The notes under the pieces: model-generated
The model's database searches: none
What the model was told of the DNA's origin: nothing
The model's input: the letters and a program-made list of their open reading frames with translations, nothing else
Assembly: GCF_022678625.1 (NCBI RefSeq)
Contig: NZ_JALBYQ010000005.1
Coordinates: 62,001-126,000 of the forward strand
Length of the DNA stretch: 64,000 nt
Source of the DNA: Aliiroseovarius subalbicans
GTDB taxonomy: Bacteria > Pseudomonadota > Alphaproteobacteria > Rhodobacterales > Rhodobacteraceae
Direction of reading: 5' to 3'
Shown: positions 47,338-56,354 of the stretch, one piece after another
Layout of the letters: each line of letters starts with the position of its first letter
Numbering within the stretch: the first letter of the stretch is position 1
Program-made: the position numbers and the translations under genes

Positions 47338-49050
47338 TCAGCCTTTGATCAGTCCCATGCTTTCCAGCTTCAACAGAACCTGGTGGGCACAGTTGTCGAC
47401 TTCGACGTTTTGCGTTTCGACCGACAGCTCGGGGTCGGCTGGCACATCGTAAGGGTCAGAAATCCCTGTGAATTCCTTGATTTTGCCTTCACGCGCCAGC
47501 TTGTACAGCCCCTTGCGGTCGCGCCGTTCGCATTCCTCGATCGACGTGGCCACGTGCACTTCGATGAAGGCACCAAACGCTTCGATATCTTCACGCACCG
47601 CGCGGCGGGTCGAGGCATAGGGCGCGATCGGCGCACAGATGGCGATGCCACCGTTCTTGGTGATTTCCGAGGCGACATACCCGATGCGGCGGATGTTCAG
47701 GTCGCGGTGCTCTTTCGAGAAGCCCAGTTCCGACGACAGGTTCTTACGCACGATGTCACCATCCAGAAGCGTCACGGGACGCCCGCCCATTTCCATCAGC
47801 TTGACCATCAGAGCGTTGGCGATGGTGGATTTGCCCGAGCCCGAGAAGCCGGTGAAGAACACGGTGAAGCCTTGCTCGGCGCGCGGCGGCTTGGTCTTGC
47901 GCAGTTCTTCCACCACGGTCGGGAACGAGAACCATTCCGGGATCTCCAGGCCTTCGGACAGGCGGCGGCGCAGTTCGGTGCCCGAGATGTTCAGGATCGT
48001 CACGTCGTCCTTGTCGGTGATCTCATCGGCCGGTTCATACTGGGCGCGGTCCTGCACATAGACCATGTGTTTGAAGTCGACCATTTCGATGCCCATTTCG
48101 TCCTGATGCTCGCGGAACAGGTCCTGCGCGTCATAGGGGCCATAGAAATCGTCACCGGCCGAGTTCTTGCCGGGGCCGGCGTGGTCGCGACCGACGATGA
48201 AATGGGTGCAGCCGTGGTTGGCGCGGATCAGACCGTGCCAGACGGCTTCGCGCGGGCCGGCCATGCGCATCGCCAGGTTCAGAAGGCTCATCGAGGTGGT
48301 CGCCTGCGGGTATTGGTCCAGAACGGCCTCATAGCAGCGCACGCGGGTGAAATGGTCGATGTCGCCCGGTTTGGTCATGCCCACGACGGGGTGGATCAGC
48401 AGGTTGGCCTGCGCTTCTTTCGCGGCACGGAAGGTCAGTTCCTGGTGCGCGCGATGCAGCGGGTTGCGGGTCTGGAACGCGACAATGCGGCGCCAGCCCA
48501 GCTTGCGGAAATAGCTGCGCAGTTCGTTCGGTGTGTCGCGACGGCCGCGGAAATCATAATGCACGGGCTGTTGAATGCCGGTAACCGGCCCGCCCAGATA
48601 CACTTTGCCCGCGTGGTTATGCAGGTAATTCACCGCCGGATGCGCGTCGTCATCGGCGCCAAAGACCTTTTCGGCCTCGCGCGATTTGTTCGGCACCCAG
48701 TTGTCGCTGACCGTCATCGTGGCCAGAATCACGCCTTCCTGATCGCGCAGGGCGATGTCCTGCCCGTCTTCCAGATCGGCGGCAAAGTCTTCGGACACGT
48801 CCAGCGTGATCGGCATCGGCCAAAGCGACCCGTCGGCCAGGCGCATGTTCTCGACGACGCCGTTGTAATCCTCTTCCGACAGAAAGCCCTTGAGCGGGTT
48901 GAAGCCCCCGTTCATCAAAAGCTCCAGATCGCAGATCTGACGCGGGGTCAGGTCCCAGCTGACCAGGTCGGCGGCTTCGACCTTCAGCTTTTGCGCGCTT
49001 TCATAGGAAACGAAAAGCTCCGGGATCGGAGCGAGGTTGGGCAACATCAT
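47338..49050 (-). CDS. sat-cysC: Bifunctional sulfate adenylyltransferase/adenylylsulfate kinase
   Basis: A 570-residue fusion of ATP sulfurylase (about 1-385) and APS kinase (about 390-570), making PAPS from sulfate. The sulfurylase has FQTRNPLHRAHQELT, with the QxRN and HxxH motifs, and GRDHAGPGKNSAGDDFY; the kinase has Walker A GFSGSGKST and DGDIVRKNLSSELGFSKEHRDLNIRRIG. Two adjacent ATGs are possible (49050 or 49047). The choline-sulfatase gene releases sulfate, which this enzyme could assimilate. Confidence 0.95.
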   Translation of the reverse strand: MMLPNLAPIPELFVSYESAQKLKVEAADLVSWDLTPRQICDLELLMNGGFNPLKGFLSEEDYNGVVENMRLADGSLWPMPITLDVSEDFAADLEDGQDIALRDQEGVILATMTVSDNWVPNKSREAEKVFGADDDAHPAVNYLHNHAGKVYLGGPVTGIQQPVHYDFRGRRDTPNELRSYFRKLGWRRIVAFQTRNPLHRAHQELTFRAAKEAQANLLIHPVVGMTKPGDIDHFTRVRCYEAVLDQYPQATTSMSLLNLAMRMAGPREAVWHGLIRANHGCTHFIVGRDHAGPGKNSAGDDFYGPYDAQDLFREHQDEMGIEMVDFKHMVYVQDRAQYEPADEITDKDDVTILNISGTELRRRLSEGLEIPEWFSFPTVVEELRKTKPPRAEQGFTVFFTGFSGSGKSTIANALMVKLMEMGGRPVTLLDGDIVRKNLSSELGFSKEHRDLNIRRIGYVASEITKNGGIAICAPIAPYASTRRAVREDIEAFGAFIEVHVATSIEECERRDRKGLYKLAREGKIKEFTGISDPYDVPADPELSVETQNVEVDNCAHQVLLKLESMGLIKG

Positions 49051-49240
49051 AATCAGGGCCTTTTCACTGTCTGCTCATGGGGCATTCGCCCCGTTTTGAC
49101 GCGCGTGTAGACCCCAAATATGGCGAAAGTCTAGCGACAGGAGGTTTCTTTTCGATAAATCCCGGGAATGAGGCGAAAATGCCAGCCCACGAAGGGCGCC
49201 CGTCGCAACGGATGCCCCTCTGATCGCACGATGCGCCGAG

Positions 49241-50185
49241 TCAGTCGTCTTGCTCGGCGATGAAGTGTTCTGCCTCAAGCGCCGCCATGCAGCCCATGCC
49301 GGCTGAAGTTACCGCCTGGCGGTACTTGTGGTCGGTCAGATCGCCCGCGGCGAACACCCCTGGGATCGAGGTGGCGGTGCTGTCGGGTTTGGTCACGACA
49401 TAGCCGCCCATGTGCGTGTCCAGCACGTCCTTGACCAATTCATTCGCAGGCGCGTGGCCAATTGCAATGAACACGCCCTTGGCCGGAATTTCGGTGATCT
49501 CGCCGGTTTTCACGTGTTTGGCGCGCACACCGGTCACGCCCAAGGGCATGTCGTCGCCCACGACTTCTTCCAACTGATGATCCCACAGCGGCTCGATCTT
49601 TTCGTTCTTCATCAGCCGGTTGATCAGGATCTTTTCCGCGCGCAGCTCATCACGGCGGTGGATCAGCGTCACTTTCGATGCGAAGTTGGTCAGGAACAGC
49701 GCCTCTTCGACAGCAGTGTTGCCGCCACCGACAACGACGATTTCCTGCCCGCGATAGAAGAAGCCGTCACAAGTGGCACAGGCGGACACGCCGAAGCCCT
49801 TGAATTTTTCTTCGCTGGGCAGGCCCAGCCACTTGGCGCGGGCCCCGGTCGCCAGGATCACCGTATCGGCGGTATAGAGTGTGCCACTGTCACCTTTGGC
49901 GGTGAAAGGGCGTTTCGACAGATCAAGGTCTAAAATGATGTCGCCGATGATCTCGGTGCCCATCGCGCGGGCGTGCTCTTCCATCTTGATCATCAGGTCA
50001 GGACCCTGCACCTCGGTATAGCCGGGGTAGTTTTCGACATCGGTCGTCGTGGTCAACTGCCCGCCCGGCTCCATGCCCTGCACCAGGATCGGCTCCAGCA
50101 TGGCGCGGCTGGCATAGACACCGGCGGTATATCCGGCAGGGCCGGAACCGATGATGAGAACTTTGGTGTGGCGCGTGTCGGACAT
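49241..50185 (-). CDS. trxB: Thioredoxin-disulfide reductase
   Basis: A 314-residue flavoenzyme reducing thioredoxin with NADPH. FAD motif [16 protein letters not shown] at 13-28, redox pair Cys136-Ala-Thr-Cys139 ([11 protein letters not shown]), NADPH motif [14 protein letters not shown] with [10 protein letters not shown], and [22 protein letters not shown] near the end. The start at 50185 follows GGGGGAAAG; the frame open to 50599 upstream overlaps a divergent gene and is discarded. Confidence 0.96.
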   Translation of the reverse strand: MSDTRHTKVLIIGSGPAGYTAGVYASRAMLEPILVQGMEPGGQLTTTTDVENYPGYTEVQGPDLMIKMEEHARAMGTEIIGDIILDLDLSKRPFTAKGDSGTLYTADTVILATGARAKWLGLPSEEKFKGFGVSACATCDGFFYRGQEIVVVGGGNTAVEEALFLTNFASKVTLIHRRDELRAEKILINRLMKNEKIEPLWDHQLEEVVGDDMPLGVTGVRAKHVKTGEITEIPAKGVFIAIGHAPANELVKDVLDTHMGGYVVTKPDSTATSIPGVFAAGDLTDHKYRQAVTSAGMGCMAALEAEHFIAEQDD

Positions 50186-50292
50186 CGGCTTTCCCCCGGT
50201 CAAGAATTCGTTGAAAAGGATATAGGCACGACAGGCGAGGGGGGAAAGCCCCCGATTTGTCTCAGGCGAAAACCTCTGCTTCGGAAATGATG

Positions 50293-50350
50293 TTGCGCAG
50301 TTGCGAAATATTATTGCGCGTTCGTGCGCACGGCGGTAAAGTTCGCGCAA
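50293..50350. promoter_or_regulatory. Repeated TTGCG/GCGCAA half-sites in the trxB-Lrp divergent region
   Basis: TTGCGC (50293), TTGCGA (50301), TTGCGC (50314), TGCGCA (50325) and GCGCAA (50345) occur within 58 nt, together with an AT-rich core at 50305-50314. Clustered dyads of this sort between a regulator and a divergent gene suggest an Lrp-type binding array controlling its own gene and perhaps trxB. Confidence 0.5.
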
Positions 50351-50368
50351 CTTTGACAGGGATACCCG

Positions 50369-50869
50369 ATGCCGACCAGCAAACTTGATCCGATCGACCG
50401 CATGATTCTGGCTGAACTTCAGGCCGATGGGCGCATGACGAATGTCGAGCTGGCCAAACGCGTTGGCATTTCCGCACCGCCCTGCCTGCGCCGGGTGCGC
50501 ACACTGGAAGAAGCCGGATACATTCGCGGTTACCACGCCGAGGTGGACGCGCGTGCGCTGGGCTTTGAGGTTCAGGTCTTCGCCATGGTCGGTTTGCAAA
50601 GCCAGGCCGAAGCGGACCTGAGCGCTTTTGAAGAGAAATGCCGCGGCTGGTCACTGGTCCGCGAATGCCACATGCTGAACGGCGAGGTGGATTTCATCCT
50701 GAAATGCGTGGCGCCGGACCTGTCGACATTCCAGACGTTTTTAACCGAAGAGCTGACCTCGGCCGAGAATGTGGCAAGCGTGAAGACATCCCTTGTCATC
50801 CGCGACGCCAAGGATGACCCAGGCGTGCCGTTCGATGTGCTTGAGGCGCGGCTGGCGGAAGCGCCCTGA
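50369..50869 (+). CDS. Lrp/AsnC family transcriptional regulator
   Basis: A 166-residue Lrp-type regulator. The HTH (about residues 5-60) contains [45 protein letters not shown]; the C-terminal RAM domain has [21 protein letters not shown] and [21 protein letters not shown], with the Gly-Asp turn of the effector site. It would respond to an amino acid. Diverges from trxB with 183 nt between them. Confidence 0.93.
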   Translation: MPTSKLDPIDRMILAELQADGRMTNVELAKRVGISAPPCLRRVRTLEEAGYIRGYHAEVDARALGFEVQVFAMVGLQSQAEADLSAFEEKCRGWSLVRECHMLNGEVDFILKCVAPDLSTFQTFLTEELTSAENVASVKTSLVIRDAKDDPGVPFDVLEARLAEAP

Positions 50870-50895
50870 TCGCGAAACGGCCGCTCTGAAAAGGT

Positions 50896-50915
50896 AAAAC
50901 CGCCCCGAAGGGCGG
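50896..50915 (-). terminator. Intrinsic terminator for the 42-residue gene
   Basis: CCGCCC (50900-50905) and GGGCGG (50910-50915) form a 6-bp tetraloop hairpin; on the minus strand TTTT (50896-50899) follows. It is 71 nt after the stop of the small gene at 50986. Confidence 0.65.
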
Positions 50916-50985
50916 CTTAGCGTACGTTTCAGCGCTTTTCGCAAACAAATGTCAGCGCGGAGGCTGTAAGGCCCGACAAGCGGCC

Positions 50986-51114
50986 TCAGGCGGCGCGGGC
51001 ACGGTCCTTTGCATTCGACTTCCAGGTGCTTCGACGTTTGCCGCGCGCCCAAGGAAGGTCAACGGTGTCCGTGTTAGCTTCCACAATCCATTTCATCCAG
51101 CGCTTCGTTTTCAT
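50986..51114 (-). CDS. 42-residue basic protein, unknown function
   Basis: A minus-strand frame from ATG (51112-51114) to TGA (50986-50988) gives 42 residues rich in Arg and Lys with four Trp: it begins MKTKRWMKWIVEANTDTV and continues through DLPWARGKRRSTWK to an Arg/Ala tail. A GAGGCAGAG stretch precedes the start and a terminator lies downstream, so it is a stand-alone gene. The amphipathic start and basic tail suggest binding to nucleic acid or membrane; no function is assigned. I recall similar short proteins in Rhodobacterales. Confidence 0.6.
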   Translation of the reverse strand: MKTKRWMKWIVEANTDTVDLPWARGKRRSTWKSNAKDRARAA

Positions 51115-51453
51115 CTCTGCCTCATTCGCCCGTTGGGGCTGTTGTTTGTTTTGTTGAGGATCAAGCTAGAGTTGGATTCGGGCGTCGATTTGACGATGAA
51201 ACAGGTTTTCGGAAAGTTTTAGGAAATTGGTCAACGTTTTCTCGGAGCCTTTAAAACAAGGCGTCCGGAAACAAAGCCAGTGTCAGAAAGGTCATTGTTT
51301 CCGAAAATCGGGCGCGAATGCGGCAGGGTTTCGCCCCATCCTTGCCCGAATTCCACCGTTCAGGTGGTGCTCACGCCCGCCGTTGACCCCGGCATATTTC
51401 GCAGCGCAAAAAAATGATCCCGCAAAGCCCGAAAAGCGCGCAACCCGGAAAAC
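51115..51453. other. Intergenic stretch without a supported gene
   Basis: The 339 nt between the 42-residue gene and pgeF are less GC-rich than average, with T-rich stretches (51140-51240) and an A-run at 51410-51416. It must hold the promoter of the small gene on the minus strand, but I cannot point to convincing -35/-10 boxes. An open frame at 51227-51487 has no ribosome site or recognisable product. Confidence 0.5.
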
Positions 51454-52209
51454 CTATAACCGGATTGCGGATATCAGTCGGCCATAGTCGGCTTCCTTGT
51501 CATGCACCGAGCGGCGATAGGAATAAAACCGATCCCGGTCCGAATAAGTGCAATGGCGAACCCATTCGGTATGTCCTACCCCGGCTTCGCGCAGCTTGAA
51601 CTGGCCGAACGCGGGCAGATCGAACTGCATACGGTCGCCATCACCCCCGGCAAAAAACCGATCAAAGTCGCGGTCGGTATCCACGAAACGCTCGAAGAAC
51701 TCCGGACCGACCTCATAAGCGGTTTGCGAAATCGTCGGGCCGATCACGGCGGTGATCCCCGCGCGGGTGGCGCCAAGGTCGACCATTGCGGCCACGGTCG
51801 CCTCAAGAACGCCATCCAGCGCGCCCTGCCAACCGGCATGGGCCGCCCCGATGACCCCTGCGGCGGGGTCGGAAAACAGCACAGGCTGGCAATCGGCGGT
51901 CAGGATGCTCAAGGCCAGCCCCGGCGTCGCCGTCACCACCGCGTCGGCGCGTGGCTTGTCCGCTGTCGGCCCATCGGCCACGACCACGTCGGCCGAATGA
52001 ACCTGGTAGACCCCGATCAGCGCGTCGGGCGCCACGCCCATCGCGTCGGCCACGCGGGTGCGGTTGATCGCGACCATCTCGGCCTGATCCTGCGATCCCG
52101 CGCCGCAATTCAGCCCGGCATAGACGCCGGACGACGCGCCGCCCTTGCGGGTGAAGAACCCGTGGCGGGTGTGGGACAGGGAGTCCGAGGTGATGGCGTC
52201 AAGGCTCAT
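51454..52209 (-). CDS. pgeF: Peptidoglycan editing factor PgeF / YfiH family (laccase domain)
   Basis: A 251-residue YfiH-type protein. The zinc ligands are seen in YQVHSADVV, TADCQPVLF and AAHAGWQGAL (His, Cys, His). Family members act as purine nucleoside phosphorylases or remove wrong L-Ser from peptidoglycan precursors (PgeF), despite the old laccase label. The start at 52209 overlaps the methyltransferase stop by 4 nt; the open frame further upstream is not used. Confidence 0.92.
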   Translation of the reverse strand: MSLDAITSDSLSHTRHGFFTRKGGASSGVYAGLNCGAGSQDQAEMVAINRTRVADAMGVAPDALIGVYQVHSADVVVADGPTADKPRADAVVTATPGLALSILTADCQPVLFSDPAAGVIGAAHAGWQGALDGVLEATVAAMVDLGATRAGITAVIGPTISQTAYEVGPEFFERFVDTDRDFDRFFAGGDGDRMQFDLPAFGQFKLREAGVGHTEWVRHCTYSDRDRFYSYRRSVHDKEADYGRLISAIRL

Positions 52210-53270
52210 GAGGTCAATCCCGGCAGCGGCGGCGATCCGGCCCGAGTCAACCCGAGCACTTTGAAGAGCGTCCCCATTTCGTCGGGATGCGTCAAGCGGC
52301 GATGGGCGGCGACATGGTCCGACAGCGCCGCACCGCTGAGCCGGTTGGCAAGCGCCTGCGCCCGCTCGGTGATGCCCAGACGCTCCAGGAACATGCCTTG
52401 CGGGGTCAGGCGCGAATGGGTCAGGGGTGCGGCAGCTTCGGCCAGCGCCTCGAAATCGACATGTGCCGTCAGGTCGGCCTCTCCGGGCGCGGCCAGCGGG
52501 TCGGCGGTCTTGTGCCCCGACATGGCCTGCAACGTATCGCCCAGCGATCGCCAATCGCCATAGTCAATTACCAGCGCAGCACCGCCATGCGCTGCAATCC
52601 GTTCTGTGATGGCAGAAAGAATGCCGGTTGCGGCGGGGCAGATTTCGACCAGGTCACCGGGGCGGGTGTCTTCCATCCGGTGGGCCAGGGCAGGCACCTC
52701 CACGGGCGCGCTCAAGCCAAAGACAAGCACGCCATCCCGCGCGCCCACTTGGCGTTCGCGCCAGCTTGCCGCGTCGCGCACGAACTGGCGCACGGGCAGG
52801 GCGTCGAAAAACTCGTTCGCGACCAGAAACAATGGCGCCTCGGGCAGTGCCTTGGGACTGTCGACATAGGTGATGTCGTAGGGGGAAAGCGCCTCACGTT
52901 GCACCTTGCGCAAGGTGGGCGAGGCTTCGATCAGGTGCAGCGAGAGGCCTGCATGAAACCCCGGCACAGCTGCGGTCGCGCGCAGGACGTCGGCCATCAG
53001 CGTGCCACGCCCGGGGCCAAGCTCGGCCAGGGTGAACGGCGTCGGCGCGCCTTGATCCAGCCAGGCCTGCGCCAGGGCCAGACCCAGAAGCTCTCCGAAC
53101 ATTTGCGAGATTTCTGGCGCGGTGGTGAAATCCCCGGCAGCCCCCAGCGGATCGCGTGTGGTGTAGTAGCCGTGGGTGGGATGCAGCAGGCATTCGGCCA
53201 TGAAATCAGCCCCCGACAGGGGGCCGTTGGTAGCAATTCGGTCCAGCAGAAGGTCGCGCAACGCCGTCAT
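52206..53270 (-). CDS. MidA/NDUFAF7-type SAM-dependent methyltransferase
   Basis: A 354-residue DUF185 methyltransferase. It begins [34 protein letters not shown], with [15 protein letters not shown] and the SAM motif [18 protein letters not shown]. The mitochondrial homologue NDUFAF7 dimethylates an arginine of complex I; the bacterial target is presumably similar. It overlaps lgt and pgeF by 4 nt each, giving the run lgt-midA-pgeF common in alphaproteobacteria. Confidence 0.92.
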   Translation of the reverse strand: MTALRDLLLDRIATNGPLSGADFMAECLLHPTHGYYTTRDPLGAAGDFTTAPEISQMFGELLGLALAQAWLDQGAPTPFTLAELGPGRGTLMADVLRATAAVPGFHAGLSLHLIEASPTLRKVQREALSPYDITYVDSPKALPEAPLFLVANEFFDALPVRQFVRDAASWRERQVGARDGVLVFGLSAPVEVPALAHRMEDTRPGDLVEICPAATGILSAITERIAAHGGAALVIDYGDWRSLGDTLQAMSGHKTADPLAAPGEADLTAHVDFEALAEAAAPLTHSRLTPQGMFLERLGITERAQALANRLSGAALSDHVAAHRRLTHPDEMGTLFKVLGLTRAGSPPLPGLTS

Positions 53271-54139
53271 GACCGGCGCGCCCAGAGAAGCGTGGCAATT
53301 CCGATCGCCACCATCGGAAGGGACAGGATCTGCCCCATCGTCAGCCCGGCTTCCCCTAGCCGCATCACATGGCCCAGCGGGTTGTCGGGGGTAATGTATT
53401 GCCCGTCGGCCTGGCGGAAAAACTCGATCACGAACCGCGCGGCGCCGTAGCCGAGAAAGAACAGCCCTGTGAGCATGCCGGGCCGCTTCAGCCAGCCGCG
53501 CTTCCAGGCCAGAACCAGCAGAACCGCGCCCAGCACCAGCCCCTCAAGCAGCGCTTCGTACAGCTGCGAGGGGTGGCGCGCGCAGGGGCTTGCGAAGCCC
53601 GGGCAGTATTGCGCGGCCTCGCCGGGAAAGATCACACCCCAGGGTGAAAGGGTGGGGCGCCCCCAAAGCTCGGCATTGATGAAATTCGCCACCCGGACCA
53701 GAAACAACCCCGCCGGCGCGGCAATGGCCAGAAGGTCGGCGACCGAGGGCGTGAGTAGCCCATGGCGGCGCGAATACAGCCAGACAGCGGCGATCACCCC
53801 CAGAAATCCGCCATGAAAGCTCATCCCACCCAGCCAGACCTTGGGGATGTCCAGCGGATGGGCCAGGTAGTGGCCGGGCTGATAGAACAGCACGAAGCCC
53901 AGCCGACCGCCCAGGATGATGCCCAGGATGATCCAGGTCGACATGTCCTCAAGCTGGTCGCGGGTCATCGGAGGGCCATCGCGCCACAGCTCCAACTGGC
54001 GCAAAGACCGTGCGATGATCCACCAGCCGATGACAATTCCGACGATATAGCCGACCGCATACCAGCGCAGCGAAAAGCCGATGCCTGGGATGGTGAAGAT
54101 CTCGGGCGAGATGTTGGGGAAGGGGATCGCGAACAACAT
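53267..54139 (-). CDS. lgt: Prolipoprotein diacylglyceryl transferase
   Basis: A 290-residue integral membrane enzyme adding diacylglycerol to lipobox cysteines. Start [34 protein letters not shown], catalytic-region [11 protein letters not shown], the conserved Arg/Asn in [18 protein letters not shown], and [12 protein letters not shown] near the end. It matures the lipoproteins in this window such as those at 22729 and 23804. Start at 54139; first gene of an overlapping operon. Confidence 0.95.
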   Translation of the reverse strand: MLFAIPFPNISPEIFTIPGIGFSLRWYAVGYIVGIVIGWWIIARSLRQLELWRDGPPMTRDQLEDMSTWIILGIILGGRLGFVLFYQPGHYLAHPLDIPKVWLGGMSFHGGFLGVIAAVWLYSRRHGLLTPSVADLLAIAAPAGLFLVRVANFINAELWGRPTLSPWGVIFPGEAAQYCPGFASPCARHPSQLYEALLEGLVLGAVLLVLAWKRGWLKRPGMLTGLFFLGYGAARFVIEFFRQADGQYITPDNPLGHVMRLGEAGLTMGQILSLPMVAIGIATLLWARRS

Positions 54140-54231
54140 GCGTCTTCCTGACCCTGCCGGGCGGGGCAAGTCAACCTTGTGATTTGCACGTTTGCCCCCC
54201 ATATAGGCCTCAACAGATCAAGGAGACCCAG

Positions 54232-54477
54232 ATGCAGACGCGCAACAAGGTTCTGGACGACATTTCGCAGCTGATGACAAACGCGATGGGCGTGGCCCAG
54301 GGCGCCAAGGACGAAGCCGAGACCGCAATGAAAGGCTTTGTCGATCGTTGGTTGGCCGACCGTGACTTCGTGACGCGCGAAGAATTCGACGCGGTGCGCC
54401 TGATGGCGCAGAAAGCCCGCGAAGAGAACGAGGTGCTGAAAGCGCGCCTGGACGCGCTTGAGGCTGACAAGGACTGA
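54232..54477 (+). CDS. ubiK: Ubiquinone biosynthesis accessory factor UbiK family
   Basis: An 81-residue BMFP/UbiK-type protein: MQTRNKVLDDISQLMTNAMGVAQGAKDEAETAMKGFVDRWLADRDFVTREEFDAVRLMAQKAREENEVLKARLDALE. The N-terminal half is amphipathic and binds membrane, the C-terminal half is a coiled coil. UbiK helps the ubiquinone-biosynthesis complex. AAGGAG precedes the ATG at 54232. Divergent from lgt. Confidence 0.9.
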   Translation: MQTRNKVLDDISQLMTNAMGVAQGAKDEAETAMKGFVDRWLADRDFVTREEFDAVRLMAQKAREENEVLKARLDALEADKD

Positions 54478-54580
54478 GCGCGAAAGCACCACTTTTCCCT
54501 CGCCGCGGTAAGGCCCCTTGACGGGGTGAGTGCACGCACGCGAAAATACCCGTCAAGTCGGCACCAGACCCGAGGGTAGT

Positions 54581-55066
54581 ATGTACAAACAGGCGTTTGC
54601 CGCGATTTTCGCGGGCTTTTTTCTTATCATTGCAGCAGCTGACGCGGCCCAGGCCGCCGGCTGCGCCCAACCGACCGAGGCCGCGACGCTGATGGCCGAG
54701 GCCGGAAACGAGATGAATGCGGTGCGTGGCACCCAGGGCCGACACGCCTTGGCACGCAGCGCGCGGTTGGACGCGATTGCGCAGGCGCACGCCTGCTGGA
54801 TGGCGCAAACCGGCACGTTCTCTCATATCGGCAACGGCAGATCGAAACCGATGCGTCGGGCGAAACGCGGTGGCTATTGCACACGCTTCATCGCGGAAAA
54901 CATCGCGATGGGGCAACGCAGCGGCGGCGCGGTTGTCGAGACCTGGATGGCGTCCGACGGTCACCGTCGCAACATCCTTTTGGGTAAAACCCGCGAATAC
55001 GGCGTCGGCCTGTCGATACTGGGCGGGAAACCGGCTTGGGTGATGGTTTATGCCAAGCCTTGCTAA
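54581..55066 (+). CDS. Secreted CAP (SCP/PR1) domain protein
   Basis: A 161-residue exported protein, signal peptide to about residue 26 (FAGFFLIIAAADAAQA). The CAP domain has the tetrad-type histidines: FSHIGNGRS (first) and DGHRRNILLGKTREYGVGL (second, the G-H-R-x-N-I-L motif), and ENIAMG. Four cysteines may form disulfides. Role unknown; CAP proteins bind sterols, metals or act as proteases in some lineages. It overlaps the next gene by 17 nt. Confidence 0.88.
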   Translation: MYKQAFAAIFAGFFLIIAAADAAQAAGCAQPTEAATLMAEAGNEMNAVRGTQGRHALARSARLDAIAQAHACWMAQTGTFSHIGNGRSKPMRRAKRGGYCTRFIAENIAMGQRSGGAVVETWMASDGHRRNILLGKTREYGVGLSILGGKPAWVMVYAKPC

Positions 55067-55547
55067 TCTGGTTCGGGCGTTTGGCTTTCTGCTTGCGCTG
55101 AGCTTTGTACATGGTGTTGCGCAGGCCGAGACCTGCGCAACACCCGCAAATGCCGACGCTCAACTGACGGATATGAGCCTTGCGCTGAACGCATTGCGCG
55201 GCGCCAAGCAACGCGCCGCATTATCACATGAAATGGCGCTGGACCGCGCGGCGCAGGCCCATGCCTGTGACGTGGCAAGCGCCAGTGTGGCAGGCATCGA
55301 ATGGGCAGAGGGACCGGATATCGAGACCCGCGCCCGCGCCGCCGGTTTCGAACCTTGCCAGGCAGAGCAGATCCAGGCGATTGGCCCGGCCTATGGCGGC
55401 GATGCGATGGCGTTTTGGTGGGGGGAACGTGGCGGGCGCAAAGCGATGCTTGACCGAGCCAGCACCAGTTTCGGGCTAGGTGCCGCACTGGCCGGGCGCA
55501 CCCCGATCTGGGTGCTGGTATTCGCCCGCGCCTGTCCCGCAGACTGA
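55050..55547 (+). CDS. Secreted divergent CAP-like protein, active site lost
   Basis: A 165-residue exported protein (signal peptide to about residue 26, VHGVAQA). It aligns with the neighbour: CATPANADAQLTDMSLALNALRGAKQRAALSHEMALDRAAQAHACDVA matches CAQPTEAATLMAEAGNEMNAVRGTQGRHAL...AQAHACWMA. The site equivalent to GHRRNIL is GGRKAML, with His replaced by Arg and Asn by Ala, and the FSHIG His is also gone. It looks like a tandem duplicate that has lost the CAP site. Starts 17 nt inside the previous gene. Confidence 0.8.
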   Translation: MPSLANLVRAFGFLLALSFVHGVAQAETCATPANADAQLTDMSLALNALRGAKQRAALSHEMALDRAAQAHACDVASASVAGIEWAEGPDIETRARAAGFEPCQAEQIQAIGPAYGGDAMAFWWGERGGRKAMLDRASTSFGLGAALAGRTPIWVLVFARACPAD

Positions 55548-55556
55548 GGTTTTGAC

Positions 55557-56354
55557 CTATTTCAGGATTGGCGGACGATCGGGGTTCATCCCTGGCGCGC
55601 TGCCCGGCGTGATCTCTTGCGCATCATTGGACTCGGGTACCGGTAGGTCGAACCGCAACCCGACGCGCAACAGCGTCGCGGTCACCGGATCGTCCTCGGC
55701 GAAGAACCCCACATCCATCTGCCCGGCCTCGATACCCGAAAAGGTCAGCGCCTCGTTTGCGGCCCCCGCCAGGGCGGCCTCGGCGCCCGGCACCGGGTTG
55801 ACGAAGCCCAGTAGATGCCCGCGCCGCCCATCCGAAAACGTCACTCCGGACAGGCAGGCACAGGCTGCAAGCCCGCCCGCGCTGGCCAGTTTCGCGTCCA
55901 GCCCGGTGATCAGCGCCTCAGGCAGGCCGGTGGGCGCGCTCAGTTCGGAAATCCGTGCTTCGACCTCTTCGGGACCCCGGCCCAGCGTGTTTGCCAGCCA
56001 ATCCATCGCCTCGGCCGGGATCAGGATCGAGGACGGCGCAACGCCAAGATTCACCCCAAGACCGACGTTCTGCCCCGCCAGCATGCCGGCGATCACCCGG
56101 CCGGGCAGGGCGGCATAGGGCGCGGGCGCTCCGACAAATTCGGCCAGCCGCTCTTCGCGGTCGAACACAAGGACAAAGCTGTCCGCTTCCAGCTCGAACA
56201 TTTCGGGTGAGATGTCGTCGCCCTTGGCCTCTTCAGTCAGCAGAAGGAACAATTCGCCATCCGCAAGGCGTTCATAAAACCGAAGCCTAGCGGCGTCGTC
56301 TTCCAGATCGGCCTGCATGGCCGTGTGGGCGATATCCAGTTTCGTGTCGGTCAT
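55557..56354 (-). CDS. SseB family protein
   Basis: A 265-residue protein with the SseB N-terminal domain pattern (AARLRFYERLADGELFLLLTEEAKGDDISPEMFELEADSFVLVFDREERLAEFVG) and a C-terminal half with DWLANTLGRGPEEVEARISEL. SseB-like proteins have no settled enzymatic role. It starts at 56354, overlapping the uracil-DNA glycosylase gene stop by 4 nt. Confidence 0.87.
   Translation of the reverse strand: MTDTKLDIAHTAMQADLEDDAARLRFYERLADGELFLLLTEEAKGDDISPEMFELEADSFVLVFDREERLAEFVGAPAPYAALPGRVIAGMLAGQNVGLGVNLGVAPSSILIPAEAMDWLANTLGRGPEEVEARISELSAPTGLPEALITGLDAKLASAGGLAACACLSGVTFSDGRRGHLLGFVNPVPGAEAALAGAANEALTFSGIEAGQMDVGFFAEDDPVTATLLRVGLRFDLPVPESNDAQEITPGSAPGMNPDRPPILK

Noticed and set aside
45874-49110. 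1078-residue plus-strand frame
   Set aside because: Antisense to three well-supported genes including sat-cysC; low-complexity translation.
51227-51487. 86-residue plus-strand frame in the gap before pgeF
   Set aside because: No ribosome site, odd composition and overlap with the end of pgeF; not supported as a gene.
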